62,000 bases of DNA from Symsagittifera roscoffensis (GCF_963678635.1 NW_026970960.1:2501-64500), one strand, 5' to 3'. Positions 37,725 through 48,542 are shown, counted from the stretch's first letter. Made by a program: numbers and translations. Notes: generated from the letters alone by a model not told the origin.

Positions 37725-38510
37725 GGCAAATCGTAGTGTTTCAAGGCTAATTTAGCCCAATTTGGAGATTTTGGGGTTAGAAGTCATTTTTTGAGATTTT
37801 TAGGGCTAGAGCCAATTTTGTCAGTCTTTAGTCTTTTTGAAGGATTCTAGGTCAATTCCAAGTGTTTTCTGGGTTTTCTGGGTATGTTCTGCGTTTTAAG
37901 GTCAATCTCATTGTTTTCCGTAAATTTCAGTCACTTTTGGGGATTTTTGGGTTTAGAAGTCATTTTTTGAGGTTTTAAGGGCTAGAAAAAAACTTGGCAA
38001 TTTTAAATGTTTTTTTTTACATGATTTTGGGCCAAATTCTTGCGTTTTCTAGATTTTCCCGTGATTTGGGATGTTTTGGGGCAAATCATAGTGTTTCACG
38101 GCTAATTTAGCCCAATTTGAGGATTTTTGGGGTTAGAAGTCATTTTTTGAGATTTTTAGGGCTAGAGCCAATTTTGTCAGTTTTTAGTCACTTTTTGAGG
38201 ATTCTAGGTCATTTTCAAGTGTTTTCTGGAATTTCTGGGTATATTCTGCGTTTTAGGGTTAATCTCATTGTTTTCCGTATATTTTGGTCACTTTTGAGGA
38301 TTTTTGGGGTTGGAAGTCATTTTTTGAGGTTTTCAGGGCTAGAAATAAACTTGGTATTTTTAAGTATTTTTTACATGATTTTGTGCCAAAATCTTGCGTT
38401 TTCTAGGTTTTCCGGTGATTTGGGATGTTTTGGGGCAAATCATAGTGTTTCACGGCTAATTTAGCCCAATTTGGGGATTTTTGGGGCTAGAAGTCATTTT
38501 CAAATTTTCG
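37725..38510 (+). repeat. 355-bp satellite in cassette 4
   Basis: About 2.2 units of the repeat also present in cassette 2, with GGCTAATTTAGCCCAATTTG at about 37745, 38099 and 38454 and GAAGTCATTTTTTGAG in each half-unit. In both cassettes it directly follows a broken 535-bp unit. Confidence 0.85.
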
Positions 38511-39130
38511 TTAGTTTTACCCAAATTTATACCAATTTCGTGGTTTTTTGTCTTACCCCCAACTTTCTAGTCTCTGGAACCTTTCCCAACTATTTTCATC
38601 CCAATTTAGGCCTTACCCCCACTTCTGGGGGCTTACCCCCAATTTTAGTGTTTTGGGCACTTTTTTGCTGTTTTTATATTTTACCCCTATTTTTTGTTGT
38701 TTTTACCCAAACTTATATCAATTTCGTGGTTTTTGGTCTTACCCTCAACGTTCTAGTGTCTGAAACCTTTCCCAACTATTTTCATCCCATTTTAGGCCTT
38801 ACCCCCAACTTTTGGGGGCTTACCCCTAATTTTAGTGTTTTGGGCAATTTTTTGCTGTTTTTGTATTTTACCCCTAACTTTCGTTATTTATACCCAAATT
38901 TATATCAATTTCGTGGTTTTTTGTCTTACCCTCAACTTTCTAGTGTCTGGAACCTTTCCCAACTATTTTCATCCCGATTTAGGCCTTACCCCCAACTTTT
39001 GGGTGGTTACCCCGAATTTTAGTTTTTTGGGCACTTTTTTGCTGTTTTTATAGTTTACCCCTAATTTTCGTTAATTTTACCCAAATTTAAATCCATTTCG
39101 TTGTTTTTGATCTTATCCCCAACTTTTTAA
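38511..39130 (+). repeat. 186-bp satellite in cassette 4
   Basis: About 3.3 units with CC(C/T)CAACTTTCTAGT or variant at about 38558, 38743, 38930 and 39118, and CTTTCCCAACTATTTTCATC. Because 186 is a multiple of three, one frame stays open for 183 codons; the repeat period explains it and no protein is implied. Confidence 0.85.
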
Positions 39131-39394
39131 TTCATTTATGGTGTTTCACTGCTTTTTTGGTAGTTTTCTGGTAAAAGCACCACTTTCCAATGATTTCTGG
39201 CCCTTTTCCAGCATTTTGCCACCCTGATCAATTTTTGTAAAAACTCTAACTTTTTTTAGCCCCAACCCCAACCCTAAATCCAAAGTCAATTTCTGAAATC
39301 AATTTCTGAGAAGGTAAAATAGGTGATCAATTTCTGAGATCAATTTTTGAGTAGGAAAAATTCCTGCTCAAGTCAATTTCTGAAAACCTCCCTA
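39131..39394. other. Cassette 4 right subterminal motif cluster
   Basis: Single-copy DNA, then degenerate telomere-like CCCCAACCCCAACCCTAAAT near 39260, followed by several direct AGTCAATTTCTGA or GATCAATTT(C/T)TGAG copies between 39285 and 39385. Confidence 0.75.
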
Positions 39395-39417
39395 CTCAAA
39401 AATTGATCTGGCTAGGC
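39395..39417 (-). repeat. Right terminal inverted repeat of cassette 4
   Basis: CTCAAAAATTGATCTGGC followed by TAGGC, inverted relative to 32569-32591. CCCTAA starts at 39418. Confidence 0.82.
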
Positions 39418-41205
39418 CCCTAACCCTAACCCTAACCCTAACCCTAACCCTAACCCTAACCCTAACCCTAACCCTAACCCTAACCCTAACCCTAACCCTA
39501 ACCCTAACCCTAACCCTAACCCTAACCCTAACCCTAACCCTAACCCTAACCCTAACCCTAACCCTAACCCTAACCCTAACCCTAACCCTAACCCTAACCC
39601 TAACCCTAACCCTAACCCTAACCCTAACCCTAACCCTAACCCTAACCCTAACCCTAACCCTAACCCTAACCCTAACCCTAACCCTAACCCTAACCCTAAC
39701 CCTAACCCTAACCCTAACCCTAACCCTAACCCTAACCCTAACCCTAACCCTAACCCTAACCCTAACCCTAACCCTAACCCTAACCCTAACCCTAACCCTA
39801 ACCCTAACCCTAACCCTAACCCTAACCCTAACCCTAACCCTAACCCTAACCCTAACCCTAACCCTAACCCTAACCCTAACCCTAACCCTAACCCTAACCC
39901 TAACCCTAACCCTAACCCTAACCCTAACCCTAACCCTAACCCTAACCCTAACCCTAACCCTAACCCTAACCCTAACCCTAACCCTAACCCTAACCCTAAC
40001 CCTAACCCTAACCCTAACCCTAACCCTAACCCTAACCCTAACCCTAACCCTAACCCTAACCCTAACCCTAACCCTAACCCTAACCCTAACCCTAACCCTA
40101 ACCCTAACCCTAACCCTAACCCTAACCCTAACCCTAACCCTAACCCTAACCCTAACCCTAACCCTAACCCTAACCCTAACCCTAACCCTAACCCTAACCC
40201 TAACCCTAACCCTAACCCTAACCCTAACCCTAACCCTAACCCTAACCCTAACCCTAACCCTAACCCTAACCCTAACCCTAACCCTAACCCTAACCCTAAC
40301 CCTAACCCTAACCCTAACCCTAACCCTAACCCTAACCCTAACCCTAACCCTAACCCTAACCCTAACCCTAACCCTAACCCTAACCCTAACCCTAACCCTA
40401 ACCCTAACCCTAACCCTAACCCTAACCCTAACCCTAACCCTAACCCTAACCCTAACCCTAACCCTAACCCTAACCCTAACCCTAACCCTAACCCTAACCC
40501 TAACCCTAACCCTAACCCTAACCCTAACCCTAACCCTAACCCTAACCCTAACCCTAACCCTAACCCTAACCCTAACCCTAACCCTAACCCTAACCCTAAC
40601 CCTAACCCTAACCCTAACCCTAACCCTAACCCTAACCCTAACCCTAACCCTAACCCTAACCCTAACCCTAACCCTAACCCTAACCCTAACCCTAACCCTA
40701 ACCCTAACCCTAACCCTAACCCTAACCCTAACCCTAACCCTAACCCTAACCCTAACCCTAACCCTAACCCTAACCCTAACCCTAACCCTAACCCTAACCC
40801 TAACCCTAACCCTAACCCTAACCCTAACCCTAACCCTAACCCTAACCCTAACCCTAACCCTAACCCTAACCCTAACCCTAACCCTAACCCTAACCCTAAC
40901 CCTAACCCTAACCCTAACCCTAACCCTAACCCTAACCCTAACCCTAACCCTAACCCTAACCCTAACCCTAACCCTAACCCTAACCCTAACCCTAACCCTA
41001 ACCCTAACCCTAACCCTAACCCTAACCCTAACCCTAACCCTAACCCTAACCCTAACCCTAACCCTAACCCTAACCCTAACCCTAACCCTAACCCTAACCC
41101 TAACCCTAACCCTAACCCTAACCCTAACCCTAACCCTAACCCTAACCCTAACCCTAACCCTAACCCTAACCCTAACCCTAACCCTAACCCTAACCCTAAC
41201 CCTAA
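39418..41205. repeat. Interstitial telomere array 5, 298 hexamers
   Basis: 1,788 bases of perfect CCCTAA, the innermost array. Its right edge, CCCTAA followed by TCCCTTGTCAGG, lies inside the coding frame of a Ty3/gypsy polyprotein, so it marks the original capped chromosome break. Confidence 0.97.
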
Positions 41206-41550
41206 TCCCTTGTCAGGTGCTCCATTTTCGATCCATCTCTTCAGACTGCTCGCCATTCTATCATTTCGTTGAGCTCTTAGGAGATCCGACAGCCTGTACC
41301 TGGCTTTCAAATACGTCTTTACCACGTTCATTTGCCCGCTCATTATTTCCGGAGCATGAGCATCGTCCATCAACTTAACACACCATATCTTCTTCAAGGA
41401 TGTTGCTTCCTGGACGGATGGCTCCAGATTAGTACGGACGACTGTACCGTGTGGTAGTAATCTGGTTCGGCGTTTCGAAACTGCTATCAGCTCGAGCTAA
41501 TCGGCGGCATTATCCACCACGGTTCCCTCCTCATCGGAGGTGTACCTGTC
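41206..41550 (-). pseudogene. Pol remnant between RNase H and integrase, cut by telomere
   Basis: The polyprotein frame continues here in register with the RNase H part. About 64 codons from 41397 down to the telomere look like normal protein, rich in Arg, Asp and Asn and ending in the residues NGAPDKG; after that the frame runs into telomeric LG dipeptides. A TAG stop at 41497-41499 lies upstream. In Ty3/gypsy elements this place is just before the integrase zinc-binding domain, and nothing of the integrase itself remains. Confidence 0.75.
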
Positions 41551-42369
41551 TCAGTCCGGATCCTGATGCATTTCCCTGTCCAGCCCGCGTTGTTTCCAGT
41601 CCACCAACAAGGAATGAATCGCAATCTCCGATACATCAGAATTGGAAGTAGTCTCGGATGTGTTGTCCCTGGACTGCGGCCTCGAGTCATCACTTGAGTC
41701 GAGTGACTCCACATCATCACGTTCCACTATGTCTGTGATGTTTCTCGACTCCCCAGACAAAACTCTGTCCATTGGTCGCTTTGAATCCGACTCCCCGGAC
41801 AAAATTCTGTCCCTAGGTGGTCTCATCAACCTCTCCCCGGACAAATCGTCCTTGACGGGCCTGAAGATGTCCGACTCCCCTGACATTGTTTCGTCCCCGG
41901 AAGAACAATCTGAGCCCGGCTCGTATTCTGCTCTTGCATCTGTGAAATGTACTTTTCTCTTGAAGCTGGATTTTGACTTGACCCTGACTTCCTCAGTGAC
42001 TTGGACCGGGATTGGTTTCCCACGTTCTGGGAACGAAGTCCTCAACAAGACATTCTTCGGCATTGAGGTCACCAGCTGGTTCACTATCGACCGGCAGACC
42101 CGTTCCACATCGCGACCGCGAATGATCACCGGCCTCTTCTCCGTCTTCTCAGTTACGGTCAATCGCTGCATGGTCTCCATCCACTCACGATCATGTCTGT
42201 CGACTTCTCTATTCAGCAAGTCACAAAGTTTCCCCATGATATCCGGCGCCACATTCACTGTCCTATTTAGCAGGGCTATGCTGTTTATACCCAGCCTGGT
42301 AAGCTCCTGCTGCACCAGATTGGATCGAACTAGCAGATCCAACGGAACGGGCTCACCCCTGGCTAAAAC
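41551..42369 (-). pseudogene. Pol linker after RNase H with LSGES repeats
   Basis: A frame in register with the RT-RNase H part, separated from it by TAG (42370-42372) and ended by TGA (41551-41553). The first half is mixed helical protein; the second half is acidic and Ser-rich with four short repeats of the type (M/L)SGE(S/R) within about 50 residues. No catalytic motif is visible. A long acidic spacer between RNase H and integrase is unusual for Ty3/gypsy elements, and its role is unknown. Confidence 0.7.
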
Positions 42370-43947
42370 CTATATCTCCGCGGCCGTCTCCACTGGAAGG
42401 TCAGGGTGTCCGGGTATAGGATGCCCCGACTTGTCTAACCACCTAGTAAGTGGCAGTTTGTTGTAGGTTTCCTTGTCCAGAAATGAAAACCCGTCTTTGA
42501 TTTCCGATTGGTTAGCCTGCTTCTCCCCGAGGCGTTCATAAAATTCTGTCTTTTTACTGAGGCTATCTGCGTTCTGGTGCTTATCACGGGTACGGTGCTC
42601 TATGATTATGTGGTATCCATCTAGGCGCACGATCCAACGACCAATATAACTTTGGTCCATCGAATAGGTTTTCAGCCAGGCAAGGGCACGATTATCCACA
42701 CATAACTTGAAGGGAGCATTCCCCAAGTAGGCCCTGTATTTTTCCACGAAAGTGATCACCACGAACATCTCCTCTTTTGGTGCGCCGTACTTCATCTCAG
42801 TATCACTCAGGACCTTACTCCCGTAGGCTATCGAAAGGAGAACCGTTCTCCCGTTCCACTCCTGCTCCTGGTGAAGTATGCCCGATATCGCAACCACTGA
42901 TGCATCCGTGTCCAGCACGAACATCCCCTTCTCTGTTGGCATGCCGAGGACCGTTGCCTCGCAAAGTTCACCTTTGATGTTCTCAAATGAAACTTGTGCC
43001 TCATCAGTCCAGGTGAACTTTTTGCCCTTGTTTCTCATCAATCGCTGCATGGGGTATATTTTTTCAGCATACCCCTTGATGAATTCTCGATAATAATTAG
43101 CAAATCCCAAAAAACCCATTAGTTGTGTATCTGTTTTAGGTGCCTTCCAGGTCAACACCGCTTCGACCGCTTCAGGATCTGGTCTCACTCCATGCTTATC
43201 CACCAGGCGGCCCAGATACTTTATGGAGTCTCTGAGGATTTCACACTTAGAGGGTTTACATTTCAGGCCCGCCTGCTTCATGCAAGTAAACACCTCATCC
43301 AACCTCTCTATGTGGTCCTCTAAGGTTGGTGTTGCAATCACGGCATCATCGACATAACACATGATGAGATTCCCGTATTTCTTAGTCACGCTCTTGAGTG
43401 CCTGGGCCATCAGTCGCCGGAATGTGGCCGTCGCGTTGCACAATCCGAACGGCATCCTCTTCCACTGGAACAATCCCAGCTCGCACGCGAAGCCTGTTTT
43501 TTCACGATCTTGCTTTCGGAGTGGCACTTGCCAGAACGCAGAGCCCAAATCCATCGTCGTGAAGAACTTCGCGTCTCCCAGCTTGGATAGGCTCTCATCG
43601 ATGCGGGGAATTGGGTATGCGTCCTTTATAGTCACTGCGTTCAGATAACGGAAACCACAACAAAACCCGAGTTGCCCCCATTTCTTTTTCGCCATGACCA
43701 CGCCACAAGCCCACGGGGACTTCGACGGCTCGATCATGTCATACTCCATTAACATCTCGATTTCCTTCCTGCACGCTTCTGACTTGTGAGGGGTCATTCT
43801 TCTCGCCCCTTCCCTATGAGGTACCGAGCCCTCTTCTATCTCAACCTCGTGTTCTACAAAATTACAGCAACCTATGTCGGCCTTATGTTTCGAAAAAACG
43901 TCTGCGTTCCGACTTAGCACCGCTCTGAGCGAATCTAGTTCCTTGTC
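42370..43947 (-). pseudogene. pol: Pol: reverse transcriptase and RNase H of Ty3/gypsy element
   Basis: Counting from the GTG codon at 43920 (516 codons to the stop), the RT fingers-palm region covers roughly residues 40-240 with the first catalytic Asp at 124 (TTMDLGSAFW) and YVDD at 189-192. The connection and RNase H-like region follows, with DTDAS at 337-341, Glu 383 or 384, Asp 409 (CVDN) and Asp 452 (NADSLS), so all expected acidic RNase H positions are present. One oddity is CCGFRYLN at 87-94, where Ty3-type enzymes normally have Asp before the aromatic-Arg pair. The in-frame TAA at 43948 separates it from protease and TAG at 42370 ends it, so it is not translatable as a whole. These proteins copy element RNA into DNA in cytoplasmic particles. 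Confidence 0.93.
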
Positions 43948-46407
43948 TTATATTTTACCCTTCAAATGTTCTATCTCAGGTAGGACCGGTTTATTCGCTG
44001 CTAACTCTGTTTCTGTCGGCCTCTCGGGAAAGTTGAAACAACTAGAGAACCCATCATCTGTTTCCAACTTCATTGAAAACAATTTCCTAGAAGATTTCAA
44101 TTCGTTTACTCTCTTCAATATACATTCTTGGTTCGCATGCATGGGACATTTAGTTACATCAAACTTCTTCAAGTTCTCCACACTCTGAAAGTCTGTGTTC
44201 AGAGGCAAAGCATAGCCAAGTTTCTTTCCCCTCTGTATTGTCACTGTTGTTGCTTCTGTGTTCAACAACACACTCACACACAGTCCGCTCTGAGTGAGTG
44301 AGAAGCTTCTTCCTAAAATAGCCGAGCTTTTACTGTTTGGATTTGGTACCAGACACACCTGTCTGTCATTGCTGAGTTCATTCAAGTTCCTCATCCTAAA
44401 CGTCGCTATTACGGTTTGGTTTGGTTTCAATCTAACCTTTCGATCCTGAAAAATCGGCACCTTGGCCTGGTTAATTAAGATCTTATTAAGGGGTTTCTTT
44501 TCATACTTTCTCTCAGGATCCTTGATCCTAATCAACCCGTCATTGAGATCGATCGTGATATCAAAGTTATGTACGAAGTCCCTCCCTAAGATGAACTGAT
44601 CGGATTCGTCCAAATTCTCCACTACTAGGAAGCTCATCCAAAGATGTCTTCCTCCAAGCTGCAGTGAAATGATCGGGGTTCGTCCAGTCACATAGATCGC
44701 TCCCTGATTGGCAGCTGCCAGTCTTATGTTTGTCGGTATCAGATCCGACCTGTCAAAGCCCATGTCAGTCCAGGTTTTGACTAGCATGACACTTACCACT
44801 GCACCCGTGTCTAACAGACCTTTCACTGAAAGTTGTCTGCCCTGCACATCTAGCACATGTGCTGCCAGATCGGCTTCGCAACCTATGTGCACCGCATCTT
44901 GTTCGAGCATGGCGTTGTGTCCGATTCGTCTAACCTTCAGCTCCTCTTGAACAATGTATATCCGGCCAATCTGATCGTTGGCATCAGTTACGTGAGCTTT
45001 TGTGTAGATATTGATGACATCCACATTCTTTAGAATCGGGTATGGGCCATGGACTTCGATGTAATGTCCATCCACTTTCATCAGCCTCGGACATCCTGTC
45101 GTGAGCAGCGCTCGCACTGCCCTGGAGTCCAGTTTGGGATCTTTCTCCCTCAGGTAGTCTGCATAAATGTCCAGGTGGACTAGTGTAATCTCGGATGGTT
45201 CACTCAAGTTCTTGACCACCTGGTGCCCTGCGACTGAGATAATGGACATTATCTTCGTCCCTTCCTTCGTCATGCCGAAAGTTCTACCAGATATAACGTT
45301 CAGTTTTATTCCCTGCTTCCTGGGTTCCTCTTTGTTTTCTTTTCCCGTCGTCTTACCCAGAACATTAAAATTTTCGCGAAGAGCTGTGCTCTCCAGTTCC
45401 GACCTTACCCATTGCTCCCCTTCTTTGGTGGCTAGGTCCTGTTTGACATTTTGCAACGCTGTCCTTGCCGCCAGACCGTAATCCACCTTGAGTGGGCTAG
45501 CCGACTCTGCCTCCAGGTTCGAGGCTACCACCTCGTCAGGCAGTGTCTTTACCTTCTTAGTCGTAAGGGTGCTCGGTGTCGTCTCCTTTCTCCGAGACTC
45601 AGCCTCGTTCATCAGACGTGCTCGACTGGCCTTGACACCTGAAAGTGCCTCTTCGTGGCGGGGATGTTTCGCGTCCGCCACTGCATCCCAAAACTGAGTG
45701 CAATCCGACTTGAAGTGTCCTTCCAAATTACAGAAGAAACACCTAGGACCATATTTCATGATGAGCTCTCTGACGAACTCTTCGTGATCCTCGTCGGTCG
45801 CGTCTACGTCGTCGAGAAAGTAGCCTATTGCCTTCATGTTCTGTTTGTATGCAGAACACGCGGAAACGTGATGGTCCATCGAACCACAATTCGCACACGA
45901 CCTCCTCTTATCCATGTCATCGCGAGGTTTGTACCAACTGGAGTTCGCACCAGTGTTTGTCCCGCTGTGGTTACCATAATTGCTGTAACGGTTTTGCGCC
46001 CTCGGTTTTATGAGTAAATATTCGCGTGACTTCATACGCAAATCATCGGGCGTGGGTACCTGGTCAAGTGACAAGGTGAAGTGTGTGGCCAACATCGTCT
46101 TCAACTCTTCACTCTTTACTCCGTCCTTGAACTTTGAAGCAATCGCCAAGTTTCGCTCGGATATTTTCTCATCGGGATTGCTTCTCCTCCTAAGCAATTC
46201 AAGGTCGTCTAAAATTTTGTCTATGGATTCGTCATCTCTTTGACGCCTCTTTTCGAACTTCACTATAGCCTGGTGCCCTTGTACTCCAGAGCCGAAACGA
46301 TTCAGCAGGATGTCGAATATCTTGCGAGCGCTATCTCTCTCATTGGTTCTTCTCGCCATTACACAATTTGTGCAGTACCCTCCAGGTTGCTTGTTAGCGC
46401 GCTGCAC
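43948..46407 (-). pseudogene. Gag C-terminal half, two zinc knuckles and aspartic protease
   Basis: An 819-codon frame. Residues from about 16 to 135 are helical Gag capsid, residues 171-184 and 223-236 are two classical CCHC zinc knuckles (C-x2-C-x4-H-x4-C) that bind element RNA, and residues 533-536 (DTGA) with ILGRDF at 606-611 mark a retropepsin-type protease that would process the polyprotein. The remaining 200 residues lead towards RT in the same frame but are closed by TAA at 43948. The first 15 codons are probably not original, because the capsid frame enters from the upstream segment by a frameshift near 46360. Confidence 0.88.
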
Positions 46408-47400
46408 TCTTGTTTCTTGGAGAGACTCTCTTCCTCAAAGTGCAACTTCATCACTTCTATCCAAGTGTCAATGCAGCCGTCTGACTCGTCTTTGTACGAC
46501 TTCGGCTTTTTCAGTGTCCTTCTTGACCTCTCTCCTCTCTCGGTTGACTTCGAGAGCTTAGTGATGAATGTCTCGAGAGATATATTCAGAGGCTCAAACA
46601 TCGAGGCATACATCGTCGTGTCCTGTGAAACTGTAGTCAGATCTGGCACTGAACTGACTTGTGGCACAGTTGGCAACCGTGTCTCCGGAGTAGCATCTGC
46701 CTCCGGCGGGAACGGATTCGTCCAGCCAGGCCTCGACGGGGCTGCCCTTGGCCGCTCCGTATTCCTAGGTTCGTAGTTGGTTCTCGAACTTTGCTGGGCC
46801 CTGGAATAGCTGCCCGTACCATCTTCATCATTCGCATGGCGTGAGCGCTCCCTTGGGTTGGAACGCTCCTCCCAATTGCTCCCATTTAAGATCGCGTCAA
46901 GCTTCCGCATCATTAAGTCAGTCTTGGCATCTAACCTTTTTTCCAGGCTAGTCATCGTATGGGCGTAGGTATTATCATGATCGTTCAACAATCGCTCGAT
47001 CTCTCTTGTCATCCTAGCCTCTCTTTCCTCTGACTCCTTGTTTGCCTGGGCCAGGCTCTCCGCCATGCATTGATCGGTATTGCGAATCAATTGAGCCTGA
47101 TCAACCCTCGCCTGCGACTTCACGTGCGTTAGTTCATCTCTCAAATTCTCTCGACCCTGGTGAGCTCTCTCGTCCACTTGATCTATTCTCTTAGTCATGT
47201 CCCGTCTCAGTTCATCCAGACCATTCATTACGCCGGCGAACATGTCACTTATATCGCCAGTTGCCCCCGATGGCGGGGTTAGCCCCAAAGAAGATGAGGT
47301 CAACTGCGGCTGCAGCCTGTACTTGTTGACGCACCGCCTTTTTGCTTGCTCATCGACGTCATCAGTCTGTCGAACATTGATGACGCTCCCATCGTTATCC
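46359..47400 (-). pseudogene. Gag middle part with long coiled coil
   Basis: Open from 47465, but the first 40-50 codons overlap another gag frame and are probably out of register. About residues 71-195 are highly charged with regular hydrophobic spacing, a likely long coiled coil used for Gag self-assembly. A Pro/Arg-rich stretch follows, then the start of the capsid domain near the end (WIEVMKLHFEEE). The capsid continues in the next frame, so a one-base loss near 46360 is likely. Confidence 0.75.
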
Positions 47401-47565
47401 CATCTGACATGGGCCTGGTCGGCGAGGCGGACGACGCCTTCCTGCTCCTGTCGTTCCTTGGGCACGGTGTGAAGTTCACATCCGGATGGGTTATCCCCGG
47501 GTGGTCATAACTGGAATATAAACCTTCAGTTCGTAGTGACGCCATGCGCTCATCGTACAAAGACT
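47330..47565 (-). pseudogene. Gag fragment between two frameshifts
   Basis: About 78 codons of Ser/Met-rich protein sequence (open 47300-47560) in a frame one base away from both neighbours. The upstream frame closes with TGA at 47566-47568, and the match resumes here immediately, so a single missing base explains the shift. The downstream shift is near 47330. Confidence 0.6.
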
Positions 47566-48114
47566 TCAGCTCTTCTTGGCCTTCGAAGCCGGTTGTTCTT
47601 CACTCGGGCTTATACTCGACATCATCGCGTTGTTGCTCTGCTTGGCCAGAGATGAGTGGGTGTTAGCTGGATGTGAAAATTCTCTCCTCCACCTATGACT
47701 CTTGGTCTCCGACTTGGACATTCCCCTGAATAACACTTCCTCTCGCGGCTCAACCTCGGAACGCTTCGAGGTCTCCTCCGTCCTCTTAACTTCCTCCCGC
47801 TCGAGGTCCTCGCTCGGCTCAAAGTAGGGTCGAATAAGCGTCCGTTCCCCTTCGTCAAAGGGGTCCACAAGCGTTTCGCTCGCGGGCCCGGTCTCGGCGC
47901 TCCGCCCTTGATCGCCATCGAGGTTTTTCTCGCTCCTTAGTTACATTTCGCTCACTGAAAGATCAGATTGACCTTTAGTCGATTTGTCTTCGGCAAACAC
48001 GTCGGAAGCGCTGCTAAACGAGGATAGGCTACGCCTAGTTTTAAATTTTCGCGTGCTTCCCTTGCTCAGCCTGGGAATTTTAGTGGTCGATCCTAACGAG
48101 TTCCTGCGCTGCAT
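47566..48114 (-). pseudogene. Gag N-terminal fragment
   Basis: Starts at ATG 48112-48114, followed by about 57 residues rich in Arg, Lys and Ser, then TAA at 47941-47943. The same frame resumes as a very acidic, Glu- and Arg-rich stretch to the TGA at 47566. The frame is open upstream to about 48171, so the true start could be slightly earlier. No recognised domain; assignment to Gag rests on position and colinearity. Confidence 0.6.
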
Positions 48115-48542
48115 ACTTTGTAACAAATCATAATATTCGTATAATTTAATGGCGATGCACACGTACCGCAAACAGGATCAAGTTAAATTACCTCACGCTG
48201 CCTACTCAATTCCGTTAGTATCAAAATGTCTCTTAGATTTCTTAATGACAATACTAGTTACTCAGCTAAAGTTACACACAGGGCCTACTCGGTTTTGCTA
48301 CAGTGCTAACTCAACGCCGTTGTATAGTATAACAGTATCTCAAAATTTTCACAAGATATAATCAATACACAAAACACAATTGATAATCAGATAAGAATAT
48401 CCTACAGGTGACAGCGACCTTTCGTCAGTATCGATTTACCGCCACACTCTTATCAAGTCACTGCTTTGTTAAAATCAAACAATCTTTGGTAAAAAGCAGT
48501 GATGATTCAGAAACAGATAAATAAAACTTAGTCTTAAAGAAA
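48115..48542. other. Presumed 5' leader or LTR region of the Ty3/gypsy element
   Basis: About 430 bases between the Gag start and a local duplication. AT-rich, with no coding frame. The LTR end and primer-binding site should be near here, but I could not recognise a TG...CA boundary or a tRNA-complementary stretch. Confidence 0.35.

Larger units (their letters stand above)
32569..39417. mobile_element. Cassette 4: TIR-bounded satellite element inside telomere DNA
   Basis: A 6.8-kb block between arrays 4 and 5 with inverted ends beginning GCCTAGCCA. Order: left module homologous to that of cassette 2, a 552-base duplication, 535-bp satellite, 355-bp satellite, 186-bp satellite, right motif cluster. 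No gene recognised. It is the innermost of the four cassettes. Confidence 0.7.
41206..48114 (-). mobile_element. Truncated, decayed Ty3/gypsy retrotransposon (5' part)
   Basis: Gag, zinc knuckles, protease, reverse transcriptase and RNase H occur in order on the - strand, and the element stops before the integrase at telomere array 5. Integrase and the 3' LTR are missing, so it cannot be autonomous. The reading frame is interrupted by TAA at 47941 and 43948, TAG at 42370 and 41497, TGA at 41551, and three frameshifts within gag. The 5' LTR should lie to the right of 48114, but I could not define its borders. The order PR-RT-RH and the zinc-knuckle Gag place it in the Ty3/gypsy (Metaviridae) group. 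Confidence 0.9.

Noticed and set aside
38471-39053. 183-codon Phe/Tyr/Pro-rich frame in cassette 4
   Set aside because: It follows the 186-bp repeat, whose length is a multiple of three, and overlapping frames show the same periodicity.
43948-43950. TAA between protease and RT as programmed readthrough
   Set aside because: The same polyprotein has several other stops and frameshifts, and readthrough stops in retroelements usually sit between gag and pol, not between protease and RT. Decay is simpler.
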